Source: Cupriavidus necator (GTDB lineage Bacteria; Pseudomonadota; Gammaproteobacteria; Burkholderiales; Burkholderiaceae). From it: a stretch of 64,000 nt of DNA. Location of the stretch: NCBI RefSeq assembly GCF_013141915.1, contig NZ_SROX01000004.1, forward strand, positions 310,001 to 374,000, given 5' to 3'. The position numbers were made by a program, and so were the translations under genes. The notes under the pieces are model-generated. The model worked only from the letters and a program-made list of their open reading frames with translations. It did no database searches and was not told the origin of the DNA. Position 1 is the first letter of the stretch. Each line of letters opens with the position of its first letter. Positions 45,931 through 55,249 of this stretch are shown piece by piece.

Positions 45931-47439
45931 TCAGGCGGCCAGCGCCGGCGCCGGCTGCATGGTGCCGCGGTCGCGGAAGGCGGCATGCCAGGACAGCGCC
46001 TCTTCCACCCGGTGCGGGGTCTGGCCGCCGAGCCCGCAGGCGCGCCGGAAATAATCGCCCAGCAGGTCGCGGTATTGCGGGTCGGCACAATTGGCAATGA
46101 CCGTGCGTGCGCGTTCGCGCGGCGCCAAGCCCCGCAGGTCGGCCAGGCCGTGCTCGGTGACGATGATGTCAACGTCGTGCTCGGTATGGTCGACGTGCGC
46201 CACCATCGGCACGATGCTGGAGATAGCGCCGCCCTTGGCAACCGACTTGGTCACGAACACCGACAAGTGCGCATTGCGGGCGAAGTCACCCGAGCCGCCG
46301 ATGCCGTTCATCATGTGCGTCCCGCCGACATGGGTCGAGTTGACGTTGCCGTAGATGTCGCACTCGAGCGCCGTGTTGATGGTGATCAGCCCCAGCCGGC
46401 GCAGTATTTCCGGGTGGTTGCTGATTTCCTGCGGCCGCAGCAGCAGCCGCGAACGGTAGCGGTCCAGGTTCGACAGGAAGCGCCGGTACACCTCGCGCGT
46501 CAGCGTCACCGACGAAGCCGAGGCAAAGGCAAGGCGTCCCGCGTCCAGCAGCTCGATGGTGCTGTCCTGCAGCACTTCGGAGTACATCTGCAGGTCGCAG
46601 AACGGCGATTCGACCATCCCGTGCAGCACCGCATTGGCAATGGTGCCGATGCCGGCCTGCAGCGGCTGCAGCGACGGCGACAAGCGCCCGGCACGGACTT
46701 CGCGCAGCAGGAATTCATTGAGATGGCCGGCGATCTGGCGGGTGTCGGCATCCGGCGGCAGCGCGTTGGACGGGCTGTCGTCCTTGGCGGTGAAGACAAT
46801 GGCCGCGATCTTCTCGGGATCGACCGGGATATACGGCAGGCCGATGCGCTGCGCCGGCGCGATCAGTGGAATCGGCTGGCGGTACGGACGCTGCACCGGG
46901 AAATAGATGTCGTGCAGCCCTTCCAGCTCCAGCGGCATGTTCAGGTTGATCTCGACGATCACCTGGCGCGCCAGCATGGCGAAGCTGGCCGAATTGCCCA
47001 CCGAGGTGCTGGGGATGATGCCGCCCTGCTCGGTGATGGCCACCGCCTCTACCACCGCGATGTCCACCGGCGCGATCTGGCCGGAGCGCAGTTGCTCCAC
47101 GGTCTCGGACAGATGCTGGTCGATAAACATCACTTCGCCCGCATTGATCTTGCGGCGCAGCGTGGCATCGGACTGGAACGGCAGGCGGCGCGCGATCACG
47201 TCGGCCTCCGCCAGCACCCGGTCGATGTCGTTGCCGAGCGAGGCCCCGGTCATCAGGGTGATGCGCAGCGGTTCGGTGGCGGCGCGCCGCGCCAGCGCGA
47301 ATGGCACTTCCTTGCAGTCGCCAGCGCGCGTGAATCCGCTCATGCCTACCGTCATGCCGTCGCGGATCAGCGCGGCGGCTTCGTCGGCCGAGACTACCTT
47401 GTCATGTAGCCTGGCCAGGCGAATGCGTTCCTTGTCCAT
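45931..47439 (-). CDS. Acetyl-CoA hydrolase / CoA-transferase family protein
   Basis: A 502-residue class I CoA-transferase-fold enzyme like the acetyl-CoA hydrolase/succinate-acetate CoA-transferase family. Motifs: MTVGMSGFTRAGDCKEVP, FMTGASLGND-like LMTGASLGNDIDR, IDQHLSETVEQLRSG, the CoA-binding GIGTIANAVLHGM, the catalytic Glu region MYSEVLQDSTIELLD, ECDIYGNVNSTHVGGTHMMNGIGGSGDF and IVTEHGLADLRGLAPRER. It either hydrolyses acetyl-CoA or moves CoA between short acids; sequence alone does not settle which. GGAG precedes the ATG by 6 nt. It stands alone on the minus strand. Confidence 0.92.
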   Translation of the reverse strand: MDKERIRLARLHDKVVSADEAAALIRDGMTVGMSGFTRAGDCKEVPFALARRAATEPLRITLMTGASLGNDIDRVLAEADVIARRLPFQSDATLRRKINAGEVMFIDQHLSETVEQLRSGQIAPVDIAVVEAVAITEQGGIIPSTSVGNSASFAMLARQVIVEINLNMPLELEGLHDIYFPVQRPYRQPIPLIAPAQRIGLPYIPVDPEKIAAIVFTAKDDSPSNALPPDADTRQIAGHLNEFLLREVRAGRLSPSLQPLQAGIGTIANAVLHGMVESPFCDLQMYSEVLQDSTIELLDAGRLAFASASSVTLTREVYRRFLSNLDRYRSRLLLRPQEISNHPEILRRLGLITINTALECDIYGNVNSTHVGGTHMMNGIGGSGDFARNAHLSVFVTKSVAKGGAISSIVPMVAHVDHTEHDVDIIVTEHGLADLRGLAPRERARTVIANCADPQYRDLLGDYFRRACGLGGQTPHRVEEALSWHAAFRDRGTMQPAPALAA

Positions 47440-47832
47440 CTTGATCTCCGGTCTGACGGCCGGCCGGTGCCTGCGCCGTTCGCCCCGTACTGGCCTGGCG
47501 GCTTGTGGGCGGGGTCTCCGGCAGGCAGTGTAGCCAGCCGCGGTTATTCCAGCGATGGTTTAAAGTCATCGACGCCAGTCGCCTTTTTCATGGCCGGCCG
47601 GCGGCCGCAGGCGCAGCCCGCACCACCGGGGCCGCGCCGCGCCTAAGGACATTCCCGCAGTTGTCACAAAACCGGCAAAAGATTCTGTTAGTCTCGCCCT
47701 TCGGTCGACCCAGCCCGCCAGAGAGGCTGCGGCGTCCGTGCCGCCCGGGCCGGCCCAAGCTCCGGCCCCTCGCACCCCTTGCTGGTGCCTGTGCATTGCG
47801 GTGGCGGCAAACCACAAAAGGAGACGCCATTC
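47440..47832. other. 393-bp divergent intergenic region
   Basis: Lies between the CoA-transferase gene (minus) and the MarR-like gene (plus). No RNA gene or strong promoter is clear. TTGTCA at 47661-47666 with an imperfect -10 further down is the only weak promoter-like element noted; AGGAG at 47819-47823 is the ribosome site of the MarR-like gene. Confidence 0.35.
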
Positions 47833-48384
47833 ATGCAGCCAAGACCCCTCGAACCCAGCGAGCCGGTTGTCCTTGCCCTGATTGACGCAGTCACCGCCTG
47901 GCAAGGTGCGTTGGAGCAGACCTTGCAAGCCTCGGGCCTTACCTATTCCCAGTGGCTGCTGCTGCGGGCCATCCGCCAGGGTGCCTTCAAGCGCGGCCTA
48001 TCGCTGGGCGGTCCGATGCCGATCGATGCCGCGCAATCCGAGGCCATGCTCGATGAGCTGCGCCGCGACGGCTGGATCGAGTACACCGCGACCATGGCGC
48101 CCCGCGTTGCGGAAGGCGCCACCATGCGGATGCAACGTACCGCGCAGGCCCTGAGCGCACTGCACAGCGTCTCGGTCGCGGCGTTCAACCCCCAGGAGCG
48201 CGCCGCGCTGGTCAGCTTGCTGGACCGCATGGAATCCACCTTGATCAGCCACACCTCGCGCCAGGTCAGGTCGGTCGCCGAGACCGCCCGGCAGGAACGG
48301 CACACCCAGCCACTCCCCTGCCCCGGCCTGCCGCCAGTCGCCCACCGCCCAGCCTCCTGCCCCAGCCTGGCCACGCGCTTCTGA
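47833..48384 (+). CDS. MarR-like winged-helix protein, divergent
   Basis: A 183-residue protein whose first helices, LIDAVTAWQGALEQTLQASG and TYSQWLLLRAIRQGAF, resemble the dimerisation helix and first DNA-binding helix of MarR regulators, with SEAMLDELRRDGWIEYTATM as the recognition helix region and wing. The wing residues are unusual and the C-terminal tail is rich in Pro/His and Ser. It is probably a transcription factor; the start at 47833 follows AGGAG. Its targets may be the adjacent glutamate dehydrogenase gene or the divergent CoA-transferase. Confidence 0.6.
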   Translation: MQPRPLEPSEPVVLALIDAVTAWQGALEQTLQASGLTYSQWLLLRAIRQGAFKRGLSLGGPMPIDAAQSEAMLDELRRDGWIEYTATMAPRVAEGATMRMQRTAQALSALHSVSVAAFNPQERAALVSLLDRMESTLISHTSRQVRSVAETARQERHTQPLPCPGLPPVAHRPASCPSLATRF

Positions 48385-48550
48385 ACGAAGCCCGCGCCGG
48401 TCCCGCGGCATGCCGCCAGGACCGGCCAGCCGCCCTTCCCTCGCCGCCAGTACCCGCCACATTGTTGCGCCGGGGACTCGGATTTTTCCTAAAGTATGAG
48501 CATGCCCCGGCACATGCCGCGGCACCCATCGACACCGCGAGGAGGGGAAC

Positions 48551-51500
48551 ATGCCGCAGGAGAACGAAGACAAGGTCGCGCACCTGCTGGACCAACTGGT
48601 CTCCTTCGCGCGCGGGCGGCTGCCGGCGGCGATGTTCAGCGTGGTCGAGCCCTTCCTGCTGCACTACTACGACCAGGCCGACGCCGAAGACCTGCTGCGA
48701 CGCGAAGTGGCTGACCTGTACGGCGCCGTCATGGCGCACTGGCAGACGGCGCAGAAGTTCAACCCCGGCAGCGCCCGCATCCGCGTCTACAACCCCAACC
48801 TGGAAGAGCACGGCTGGCACTCTGATCACACCGTGGTGGAGATCGTCAACGACGACATGCCATTCCTGGTCGATTCCGTGACGATGGAGATCAATCGGCA
48901 AGGCCTGGCGCTGCACTCGGCGATCCATCCAGTATTCCGGGTCTGGCGCGGGGGCGCCGGCATCGAGCGTATCGCCCCGGCCGGCGCCGGCGAGGCCGGC
49001 GACAATTCGCGCCTGGAATCCTTCATCCATTTCGAGATCGACCGCACCGGCGAAGCCTCGCGTCTCGACGCCTTGCGCAACGGCATCTCGCAGGTGCTGG
49101 TCGACGTGCGCGCGGCGGTGGCAGACTGGCCGAAGATGTGCGACATCACACGCACCACCATCGATGCCATGGCGCGGTCGCCGGACGCGGGCGCGCCGGA
49201 AAGCGTCGAGGCGCGCGCCTTCCTGGAATGGATGATGGACGACCATTTCTCGTTCCTGGGACAACGCGACTACCAACTGGTGGCGCGCGACGGGCGCTAC
49301 TTCCTGCGCGGCGTGGCGGGCTCCGGCGCCGGCATCCTGCGCGAAAGCCTGCGCGAGCCCGACGCCGAAGACCTGACCCTGCTGCCCGCCGCGGCCACCG
49401 CGATCATCGAGGGCAGCTCGCCGATTTTCCTGACCAAGGCCAATTCGCGCGCCACCGTGCACCGTCCCGGCTATCTCGACTACGTCGGGGTCAAGCTGCT
49501 TGACGAAAACGGGCAGCTGTTCGGCGAACGGCGCTTCGTCGGCCTCTACACCTCGACCGCCTACATGGCGCCGATCGCCGAGATCCCGCTGGTGCGGCGC
49601 AAGTGCGCCAACATCCTGGCGCGCGCCGGCTTCCTCGCCAAGGGCCATCTGTACAAGTCGCTGCTCACCATCCTGGAGCAGTATCCGCGCGATGAACTGT
49701 TCCAGGCCACCGAGGATGAGCTGTTCGACATCACCACCGGCATCCTGCGGCTGCAGGAACACCAGCGCACGCGGCTGTTCGTGCGGCGCGACCGCTTCGA
49801 CCGCTTTGTCTCGTGCCTGGTGTTCGTGCCGCGCGACAAGTACAACACCGACCTGCGCCAGAAGATCCAGAAGCTGCTGACCGCTGCATTCCATGGCACC
49901 AGTTGCGAGTTCACGCCGCTGCTGTCGGAGTCGCCGCTGGCGCGCATCCAGCTGACCGTGCGCGGCGAGCCCGGCACCATGCCGAAGGTCGACACGCAGG
50001 AACTGGAAGCGCGCATCGTGCATGCCAGCCGCCGCTGGCAGGACGACCTCGCCGAAGCGCTGCACGAAAGCCACGGCGAAGAACAAGGCAACCGGCTGCT
50101 GCAGCGCTATGGCGGCTCGTTCCCGGCGGGCTATCGCGAAGACTATCCGGCGCGCACCGCGGTGCGCGACATCGAGCTGATGGAGCACGCGCTGCGCGGC
50201 AACGGCATGGCGATGAACCTGTACCAGCCGATCGAAGCCGCGCCCGGCGCGTTCCGCTTCAAGGTGTACCGCGCCGGCGAACCGATCGCGCTGTCGCTGA
50301 GCCTGCCGATGCTGGAGCACCTGGGCGTGCGTGTCGATGAAGAGCGCCCCTACCTGATCGAGCCCGACAGCGGCGCACCGGTATGGGTGCACGACTTCGG
50401 GCTCGAAATCGCCGACAGCGGCGGCGCGGCGGAGTTCGACATCGCGCGCGTCAAGGCGCTGTTCGAGGATGCCTTCGCGCGCGCCTGGCACGGCGAGATC
50501 GAGAACGACGACCTCAACCGCCTGGTGCTGCGCGCCGAGCTGGCCGCGCGCGACGTGACCATCCTGCGCGCCTACGCACGCTATCTGCGGCAGGTGGGAT
50601 CCACCTTCAGCGACGCCTATATCGAACGCGCGCTGACCGGCAACGCCGGCATTGCCGCGATGCTGGTGGCGCTGTTCGTGGCACGCTTCGACACCTACAG
50701 CGAGGTGGCCGCCGACACCGCGCGCCAGGCGCGCTGCGACAAGCTGCTGGCCGACATCGGCACGGCGCTGGACAAAGTGCCCAACCTCGACGAAGACCGC
50801 ATCTTGCGGCTCTTCCTTGGCGTGATCAACGCCACCGTGCGCACCAATTATTTCCACCGCGGCGAGGACGGCCAGCCACGTCCGTACCTGTCGTTCAAGT
50901 TCCATCCCGCGCTGGTGCCGGGCCTGCCGGAACCGCGCCCGATGTTCGAGATCTGGGTCTACTCGCCACGCGTGGAAGGGGTGCACCTGCGCGGCGGGCG
51001 CGTGGCGCGCGGCGGGCTGCGCTGGTCGGACCGGCGCGAGGACTTCCGCACCGAAGTGCTGGGCCTGATGAAGGCCCAGATGGTCAAGAACACGGTGATC
51101 GTGCCGGTCGGCTCCAAGGGCGGCTTCGTGGTCAAGCGCCCGCCGCCGCCAAGCGACCGCGATGCCTTCCTGCGCGAGGGCGTTGCCTGCTACCAGACCT
51201 TCCTGCGCGGACTGCTGGACCTGACCGACAACCTCGTCGCCGGCGAGCTGGTGCCGCCGCCGCAGGTGGTGCGCCACGACGACAACGATCCCTACCTGGT
51301 GGTTGCCGCCGACAAGGGCACGGCGACGTTCTCGGACTTTGCCAATGCGATCTCGGCCGAGTACGGGTTCTGGCTGGGCGATGCCTTTGCGTCCGGCGGC
51401 TCGGTCGGCTATGACCACAAGAAAATGGGCATTACCGCGCGCGGCGCGTGGGAATCGGTCAAGCGGCATTTCCGCGAGATGGGCGTCGACATCCAGGCCA

Positions 51501-53404
51501 CGGACTTCACCGTGGCCGGCATCGGCGACATGTCCGGCGACGTATTCGGCAACGGCATGCTGCTGTCGCCGCATATCCGGCTGGTGGCCGCATTCGACCA
51601 CCGCCACATCTTCCTCGATCCCGATCCGGACCCGGCCCGCAGCCTGCAGGAACGCGCGCGGCTGTTCGGGCTGCCGCGCTCGAGCTGGGCCGACTACGAC
51701 GCCACGCTGATTTCCAGCGGCGGCGGCATCTATCCACGCACGGCCAAGACCATCCCGCTGTCGCCGCAGGTGCAGGCGGTGCTCGGCACCACGGCCACCA
51801 CGCTGTCGCCGGCCGAGTTGATCCACGCCATCCTGATGGCGCCGGTGGACCTGCTCTACAACGGCGGCATCGGCACCTACGTCAAGTCCAGCCAGGAAAC
51901 CCACCTGCAGGCCGGGGACCGCACCAACGACGCGGTGCGCGTCAATGGCAGCGAACTGCGCTGCAAGGTGGTCGGTGAAGGCGGCAACCTGGGTTTCACC
52001 CAGCTGGGCCGCATCGAGTTCGCGCGCAAGGGCGGCCGCATCAACACCGATGCCATCGACAATTCGGCCGGCGTGGACTGCTCGGACCATGAAGTCAACA
52101 TCAAGATCCTGCTCGGACTGGTGGTCGCCGATGGCGAGATGACCGAGAAGCAGCGCAACAAGCTGCTGGCCGAGATGACGGACGAAGTCGGCCTGCTGGT
52201 GCTGCAGGACAACTACTACCAGACCCAGGCGCTATCGGTCGCCGGCCGCAGCAGCGGCGCGCTGCTCGACGGCGAGGCGCGCCTGGTGCGCTGGCTGGAA
52301 CGCGCCGGGCGACTGAACCGCGCGCTGGAATTCCTGCCGTCGGACGAGGACATTGCCGAACGCAAGCTGGCCGGCGAAGGGCTGACCTCGCCCGAGCGCG
52401 CGGTGCTGCTGGCCTACAGCAAGATGTGGCTGTACGACGAACTGCTGGGCTCCGACGTGCCGGAAGACGCGCTCGTTTCCGGCCTGCTTTCCGATTACTT
52501 CCCGGTGCCGCTGCGCCAGCGCTACGGCGAGGCCATGCAACGCCATCCGCTGCGGCGCGAGATCCTGTCCACGCACCTGACCAATATGCTGGTCAACCGC
52601 ATCGGCGCAACCTTCGTGCACCGGATCATGGAAGAAACCGATGCGCGACCCGCCGATATCGTGCGCGCCTGCCTGATCGCGCGCGACGTATTCGGGCTGA
52701 CAGCGCTATGGCAGGAAATCGACGCACTCGACAACCGCGTGGCCGACGCCGAGCAGGCGCGCATGTTCGGCTCCGTGGCTCTGCTGCTGGAGCGCGCATG
52801 CCTGTGGTTCATCCGCTATCTGCGCAGCGGCAACCGCGCTACCGATGACCTGGCGCGCTTTGCGCAGGCGGCACAGTGGCTGGTGCCCCGCCTGCCGCAA
52901 CTCTTGCCGCAAGCGGATGCCGCCGTGTTGGCAGAGCACACGCGTGCGCTGACCGAGGCGGGGGTGGCCGAGACGCTGGCCATGCGCGTGGCTGGCAGCG
53001 AGATTTCCGCTGCTGCGCTCGACATTGCTGAAGTGGCCGCGGCGTGCGAGCGCAGCCTGGACCTGGTGGCGGGGGTTTACTTCGCGCTGGACAGCCACCT
53101 GAGCTTCAGCTGGCTGCGCGAACGCGCGCTGGCGCTGCCCTCGGACACCCATTGGGACCTGCTGGCACGCACCACCACGCTGGAAGACCTGGGGCGGCTC
53201 AAGCGCGCGCTGACGGTCAGCGTGCTGTCGCAGGCGGGCGAGCAGGCCGCGCCGGACGCGATGATCGACGGCTGGCGCGCCAGCCGCCACGGCGCGCTCG
53301 AACGCTTCACGCGCATGCTGGCCGACCAGCGCGCTTCAGGCGCCGCGGGCCTGTCCATGCTGTCGGTCGCGGTGCGCGAGATCGGCATGCTGGAGCGAAG
53401 CTAG
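48551..53404 (+). CDS. NAD-specific glutamate dehydrogenase, large (GDH-180 type)
   Basis: A 1617-residue enzyme oxidising glutamate to 2-oxoglutarate with NAD+. Its size and domain order match the large GDH family (long N-terminal regulatory half with ACT-like modules, then the catalytic core, then a helical C-terminal region). In the core, VPVGSKGGFVVKRPPPPSDR near residues 855-874 (in part) holds the substrate-binding Lys, and IGDMSGDVFGNGML near 993 the coenzyme/substrate loop, with DNSAGVDCSDHEVNIKILL at about 1174. GAGGAGGGG directly precedes the ATG at 48551. It stands alone, downstream of the MarR-like gene; the long antisense open frames over it are not genes. Confidence 0.95.
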   Translation: MPQENEDKVAHLLDQLVSFARGRLPAAMFSVVEPFLLHYYDQADAEDLLRREVADLYGAVMAHWQTAQKFNPGSARIRVYNPNLEEHGWHSDHTVVEIVNDDMPFLVDSVTMEINRQGLALHSAIHPVFRVWRGGAGIERIAPAGAGEAGDNSRLESFIHFEIDRTGEASRLDALRNGISQVLVDVRAAVADWPKMCDITRTTIDAMARSPDAGAPESVEARAFLEWMMDDHFSFLGQRDYQLVARDGRYFLRGVAGSGAGILRESLREPDAEDLTLLPAAATAIIEGSSPIFLTKANSRATVHRPGYLDYVGVKLLDENGQLFGERRFVGLYTSTAYMAPIAEIPLVRRKCANILARAGFLAKGHLYKSLLTILEQYPRDELFQATEDELFDITTGILRLQEHQRTRLFVRRDRFDRFVSCLVFVPRDKYNTDLRQKIQKLLTAAFHGTSCEFTPLLSESPLARIQLTVRGEPGTMPKVDTQELEARIVHASRRWQDDLAEALHESHGEEQGNRLLQRYGGSFPAGYREDYPARTAVRDIELMEHALRGNGMAMNLYQPIEAAPGAFRFKVYRAGEPIALSLSLPMLEHLGVRVDEERPYLIEPDSGAPVWVHDFGLEIADSGGAAEFDIARVKALFEDAFARAWHGEIENDDLNRLVLRAELAARDVTILRAYARYLRQVGSTFSDAYIERALTGNAGIAAMLVALFVARFDTYSEVAADTARQARCDKLLADIGTALDKVPNLDEDRILRLFLGVINATVRTNYFHRGEDGQPRPYLSFKFHPALVPGLPEPRPMFEIWVYSPRVEGVHLRGGRVARGGLRWSDRREDFRTEVLGLMKAQMVKNTVIVPVGSKGGFVVKRPPPPSDRDAFLREGVACYQTFLRGLLDLTDNLVAGELVPPPQVVRHDDNDPYLVVAADKGTATFSDFANAISAEYGFWLGDAFASGGSVGYDHKKMGITARGAWESVKRHFREMGVDIQATDFTVAGIGDMSGDVFGNGMLLSPHIRLVAAFDHRHIFLDPDPDPARSLQERARLFGLPRSSWADYDATLISSGGGIYPRTAKTIPLSPQVQAVLGTTATTLSPAELIHAILMAPVDLLYNGGIGTYVKSSQETHLQAGDRTNDAVRVNGSELRCKVVGEGGNLGFTQLGRIEFARKGGRINTDAIDNSAGVDCSDHEVNIKILLGLVVADGEMTEKQRNKLLAEMTDEVGLLVLQDNYYQTQALSVAGRSSGALLDGEARLVRWLERAGRLNRALEFLPSDEDIAERKLAGEGLTSPERAVLLAYSKMWLYDELLGSDVPEDALVSGLLSDYFPVPLRQRYGEAMQRHPLRREILSTHLTNMLVNRIGATFVHRIMEETDARPADIVRACLIARDVFGLTALWQEIDALDNRVADAEQARMFGSVALLLERACLWFIRYLRSGNRATDDLARFAQAAQWLVPRLPQLLPQADAAVLAEHTRALTEAGVAETLAMRVAGSEISAAALDIAEVAAACERSLDLVAGVYFALDSHLSFSWLRERALALPSDTHWDLLARTTTLEDLGRLKRALTVSVLSQAGEQAAPDAMIDGWRASRHGALERFTRMLADQRASGAAGLSMLSVAVREIGMLERS

Positions 53405-53427
53405 CCGCGCGCCGTTCGGCCTGCGGC

Positions 53428-53775
53428 CTACTCGTCGGTGTCTGCGCCGATGTCCGCGTCCGAGTCGGCGTCGGCGCCGCGCGGACGCAGCTCGAGGCCG
53501 AGCAGGATCAGGAGCTCGAAGGCATCGGACAGCAGGTGCTTCTGCCTCGGCAACAGGCTGGCGTACGGCATGTCATAGATCGACTGGTGCGCCGAGCGCT
53601 CGCCCTTCAGGCCGCGGTCGCGTGCAATGTCCGACAGCAGCGCGGCAAACCCGGACAGGTCCTGCGCCGCCAGCGCCGAGTTCAACACCTTCGCGATAAC
53701 TTCGGGCGAAGCGTTGGCCCAGCCCATGCGTTCGGCATTGGAAGCGGGGTCGTGGGGAAGGTCGGCAAAGTCCAT
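53428..53775 (-). CDS. Small acidic hypothetical protein
   Basis: A 115-residue protein starting MDFADLPHDPASNAERMGWA, mostly helical, with an Asp-rich C-terminal tail (DADSDADIGADTDE). No domain is recognised. It is convergent with the glutamate dehydrogenase gene, 23 bp beyond its stop. A start further in (near 53727) is also possible. Soluble, no signal peptide. Confidence 0.6.
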   Translation of the reverse strand: MDFADLPHDPASNAERMGWANASPEVIAKVLNSALAAQDLSGFAALLSDIARDRGLKGERSAHQSIYDMPYASLLPRQKHLLSDAFELLILLGLELRPRGADADSDADIGADTDE

Positions 53776-53885
53776 GCTGTGTTTAACGGTCCTGCCTAAA
53801 CTAGCTTAAGCCGCCAACGATGTGAATTTGACCCCACACAGGTGGGGTAACAACGGCCTGCCGCCAGTGCCGCGCGCCGTTCCGA

Positions 53886-54218
53886 TTACCGCTGCGAGGG
53901 CTTGGCGCCAGTCTTCGCGCGGCCCCGGGCCGGTGGCTTCTCATGCGATGTGCCTGGCCGCTTCGCCGGTGCCTTCTGCGCCACCTTCTGCTCCACCTTC
54001 TGCGCCACCTTATCCGCTACCTTCGCAGGCACCTTCGCAGCTGCCTTGGCGGGCACCTGGCGATACCTGGTGCTGCCATCCGCCGCCGTGCGCGCCTCGA
54101 CGTGGTTGCGGGCCCCGCACTGCGGGCAACGGAACACGAGTCCCTGGCCTTCATCGCGGATCTGCACTTCGTCTTGCTCCCAGCGAGCGCCGCAAGCCTG
54201 GTTCCCACAAACAAACAT
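53886..54218 (-). CDS. Zinc-ribbon protein with Lys/Ala repeat tail
   Basis: A 110-residue protein. The N-terminal half is a zinc ribbon, with pairs in MFVCGNQACGARW and FRCPQCGARNHVEART (four cysteines in CxxxxC and CxxC spacing). From about residue 50 the tail is Lys/Ala/Pro/Val-rich, with repeated KxAxKV units (AKAAAKVPAKVADKVAQKVEQKV), similar to histone H1-like proteins of beta-proteobacteria. AGGAGA lies 5 nt before the ATG at 54218; an upstream in-frame start at 54257 is rejected. It could bind nucleic acid, but the function is unknown. Confidence 0.7.
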   Translation of the reverse strand: MFVCGNQACGARWEQDEVQIRDEGQGLVFRCPQCGARNHVEARTAADGSTRYRQVPAKAAAKVPAKVADKVAQKVEQKVAQKAPAKRPGTSHEKPPARGRAKTGAKPSQR

Positions 54219-54375
54219 GAATTCTCCTGGAGGATTGTGCCAAGCGTTTGCCGGCACGCGCGCGGCCCGTCACCGAAACGGTGGCGCGCGTGCGCAGGCG
54301 CGATTATCAGGCCAGTCAGCGGCCAGCGGGCGATCTGCCGCAGATTCCCCGGCCGGGCCGGCACGGCCCGGACCG

Positions 54376-54762
54376 TCAACCATTGCGCTGCACCCATTGC
54401 TGGGCCCACGCAATCGCCGCGGAGCGCGCCTGGTCCGCGGTGGCATGGGTGGTCGGCGGCGCCCCGCCCTCCAGTACCACGGCGCCCGATTCCCAGATAT
54501 CGCACAGCGCCTTGAACCGCCCCATGCCGAGCGCATGGCAGAACACGTGGATAACGAAGCCGCGGTATTCCACCACGTCGGTGGCGGCGTCGGTGAGCAC
54601 CTGGTCCGAGGTAACATCGGCCGGCAGCAGCGGCGCGTCGGACTGATGCGGTTCGCGCTGAGCGGCAGCGGTGCGTGCGGACCACGCCATTGCGCAGCCC
54701 GCGCCCGCGCCAAGCAGCACACCCAGTCCGAACCAGCAGGCTTTGCTTCCGCACCCGGCCAT
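54376..54762 (-). CDS. Small membrane-anchored hypothetical protein
   Basis: A 128-residue protein with one hydrophobic segment at residues about 8-25 (CWFGLGVLLGAGAGCAMAWS), then a soluble domain (ATDVVEYRGFVIHVFCHALGMGRFKALCDIWESGAVV), so the N-terminus is probably an uncleaved membrane anchor or signal peptide. AGGAG precedes the ATG at 54762 by 5 nt. No family is recognised. It is divergent from the LexA-controlled gene across a 182-bp region. Confidence 0.65.
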   Translation of the reverse strand: MAGCGSKACWFGLGVLLGAGAGCAMAWSARTAAAQREPHQSDAPLLPADVTSDQVLTDAATDVVEYRGFVIHVFCHALGMGRFKALCDIWESGAVVLEGGAPPTTHATADQARSAAIAWAQQWVQRNG

Positions 54763-54911
54763 GGCATCTCCTGTGGCGACCCGGCATTCACGGCAAGACA
54801 GCGTCATGGGCGCCGGTTATCGGTTTCAGGTTATACCAGGCTGCGCTCAGGTACTGGCCGGCGCGCCGAAATTGAGAATCGGGAGGATGACCGAACGGCA
54901 TGCCGCGGCTA

Positions 54912-54931
54912 TACTGTACATCCATACAGTA
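54912..54931 (+). promoter_or_regulatory. LexA (SOS) box and promoter of the 86-residue gene
   Basis: TACTGTACATCCATACAGTA at 54912-54931 matches the E. coli-type LexA box, CTGT-N8-ACAG, at every core position. It overlaps a -10 hexamer TATACT at 54910-54915 that has ATGACC at 54887-54892 as -35 with a 17-bp spacer. LexA binding would block this promoter. The gene starts at 54945. Confidence 0.82.
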
Positions 54932-54944
54932 TCAGGACACTGCC

Positions 54945-55205
54945 ATGCCCTTGTACCAGTCCGATTCCATCCTGCTTGAAGCCTATTACTTCGGCGACGA
55001 TACCGAATCCGTGCGCTTGCGCTGCGGCAGTGTTTGCGTGAACGCCGGCGCCATCCTGGTCGACGGCATCGAGCCACGCCAGCTGCAATCGCTGCGCTGG
55101 ACGCCGGACTTCCTGTCGTTCGAGGTGCAGGGCATGCGCCACCGCTATCCGGTAAGCCGCCCGGCGCTGGTCGGTCCGGCGCAGGCGCGCTTCGCCCTGC
55201 TTTAA
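54945..55205 (+). CDS. LexA-controlled 86-residue protein, function unknown
   Basis: A small protein starting MPLYQSDSILLEAYYFGDDT, with a beta-strand-rich pattern (ESVRLRCGSVCVNAGAILVDG, FLSFEVQGMRHRYPV) and ending VGPAQARFALL. There is no signal peptide or recognised domain. Its only clear clue is the LexA box 14 nt before the ATG, which implies induction on DNA damage. Start at 54945 is chosen because the promoter ends just upstream; a longer in-frame start at 54900 would put the start codon inside the LexA box region. The cupin gene follows on the same strand. Confidence 0.75.
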   Translation: MPLYQSDSILLEAYYFGDDTESVRLRCGSVCVNAGAILVDGIEPRQLQSLRWTPDFLSFEVQGMRHRYPVSRPALVGPAQARFALL

Positions 55206-55249
55206 GCTACGTCTTCCGATGCCGCCAATGCGCCGCGCGCCATGCCCCC

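Noticed and set aside
48266..52090. Long minus-strand open frame (1274 codons) over the glutamate dehydrogenase gene
   Set aside because: It is antisense to a confidently identified enzyme, has a low-complexity His/Arg/Gln/Val-rich composition typical of high-GC shadow frames, and lacks a ribosome site.
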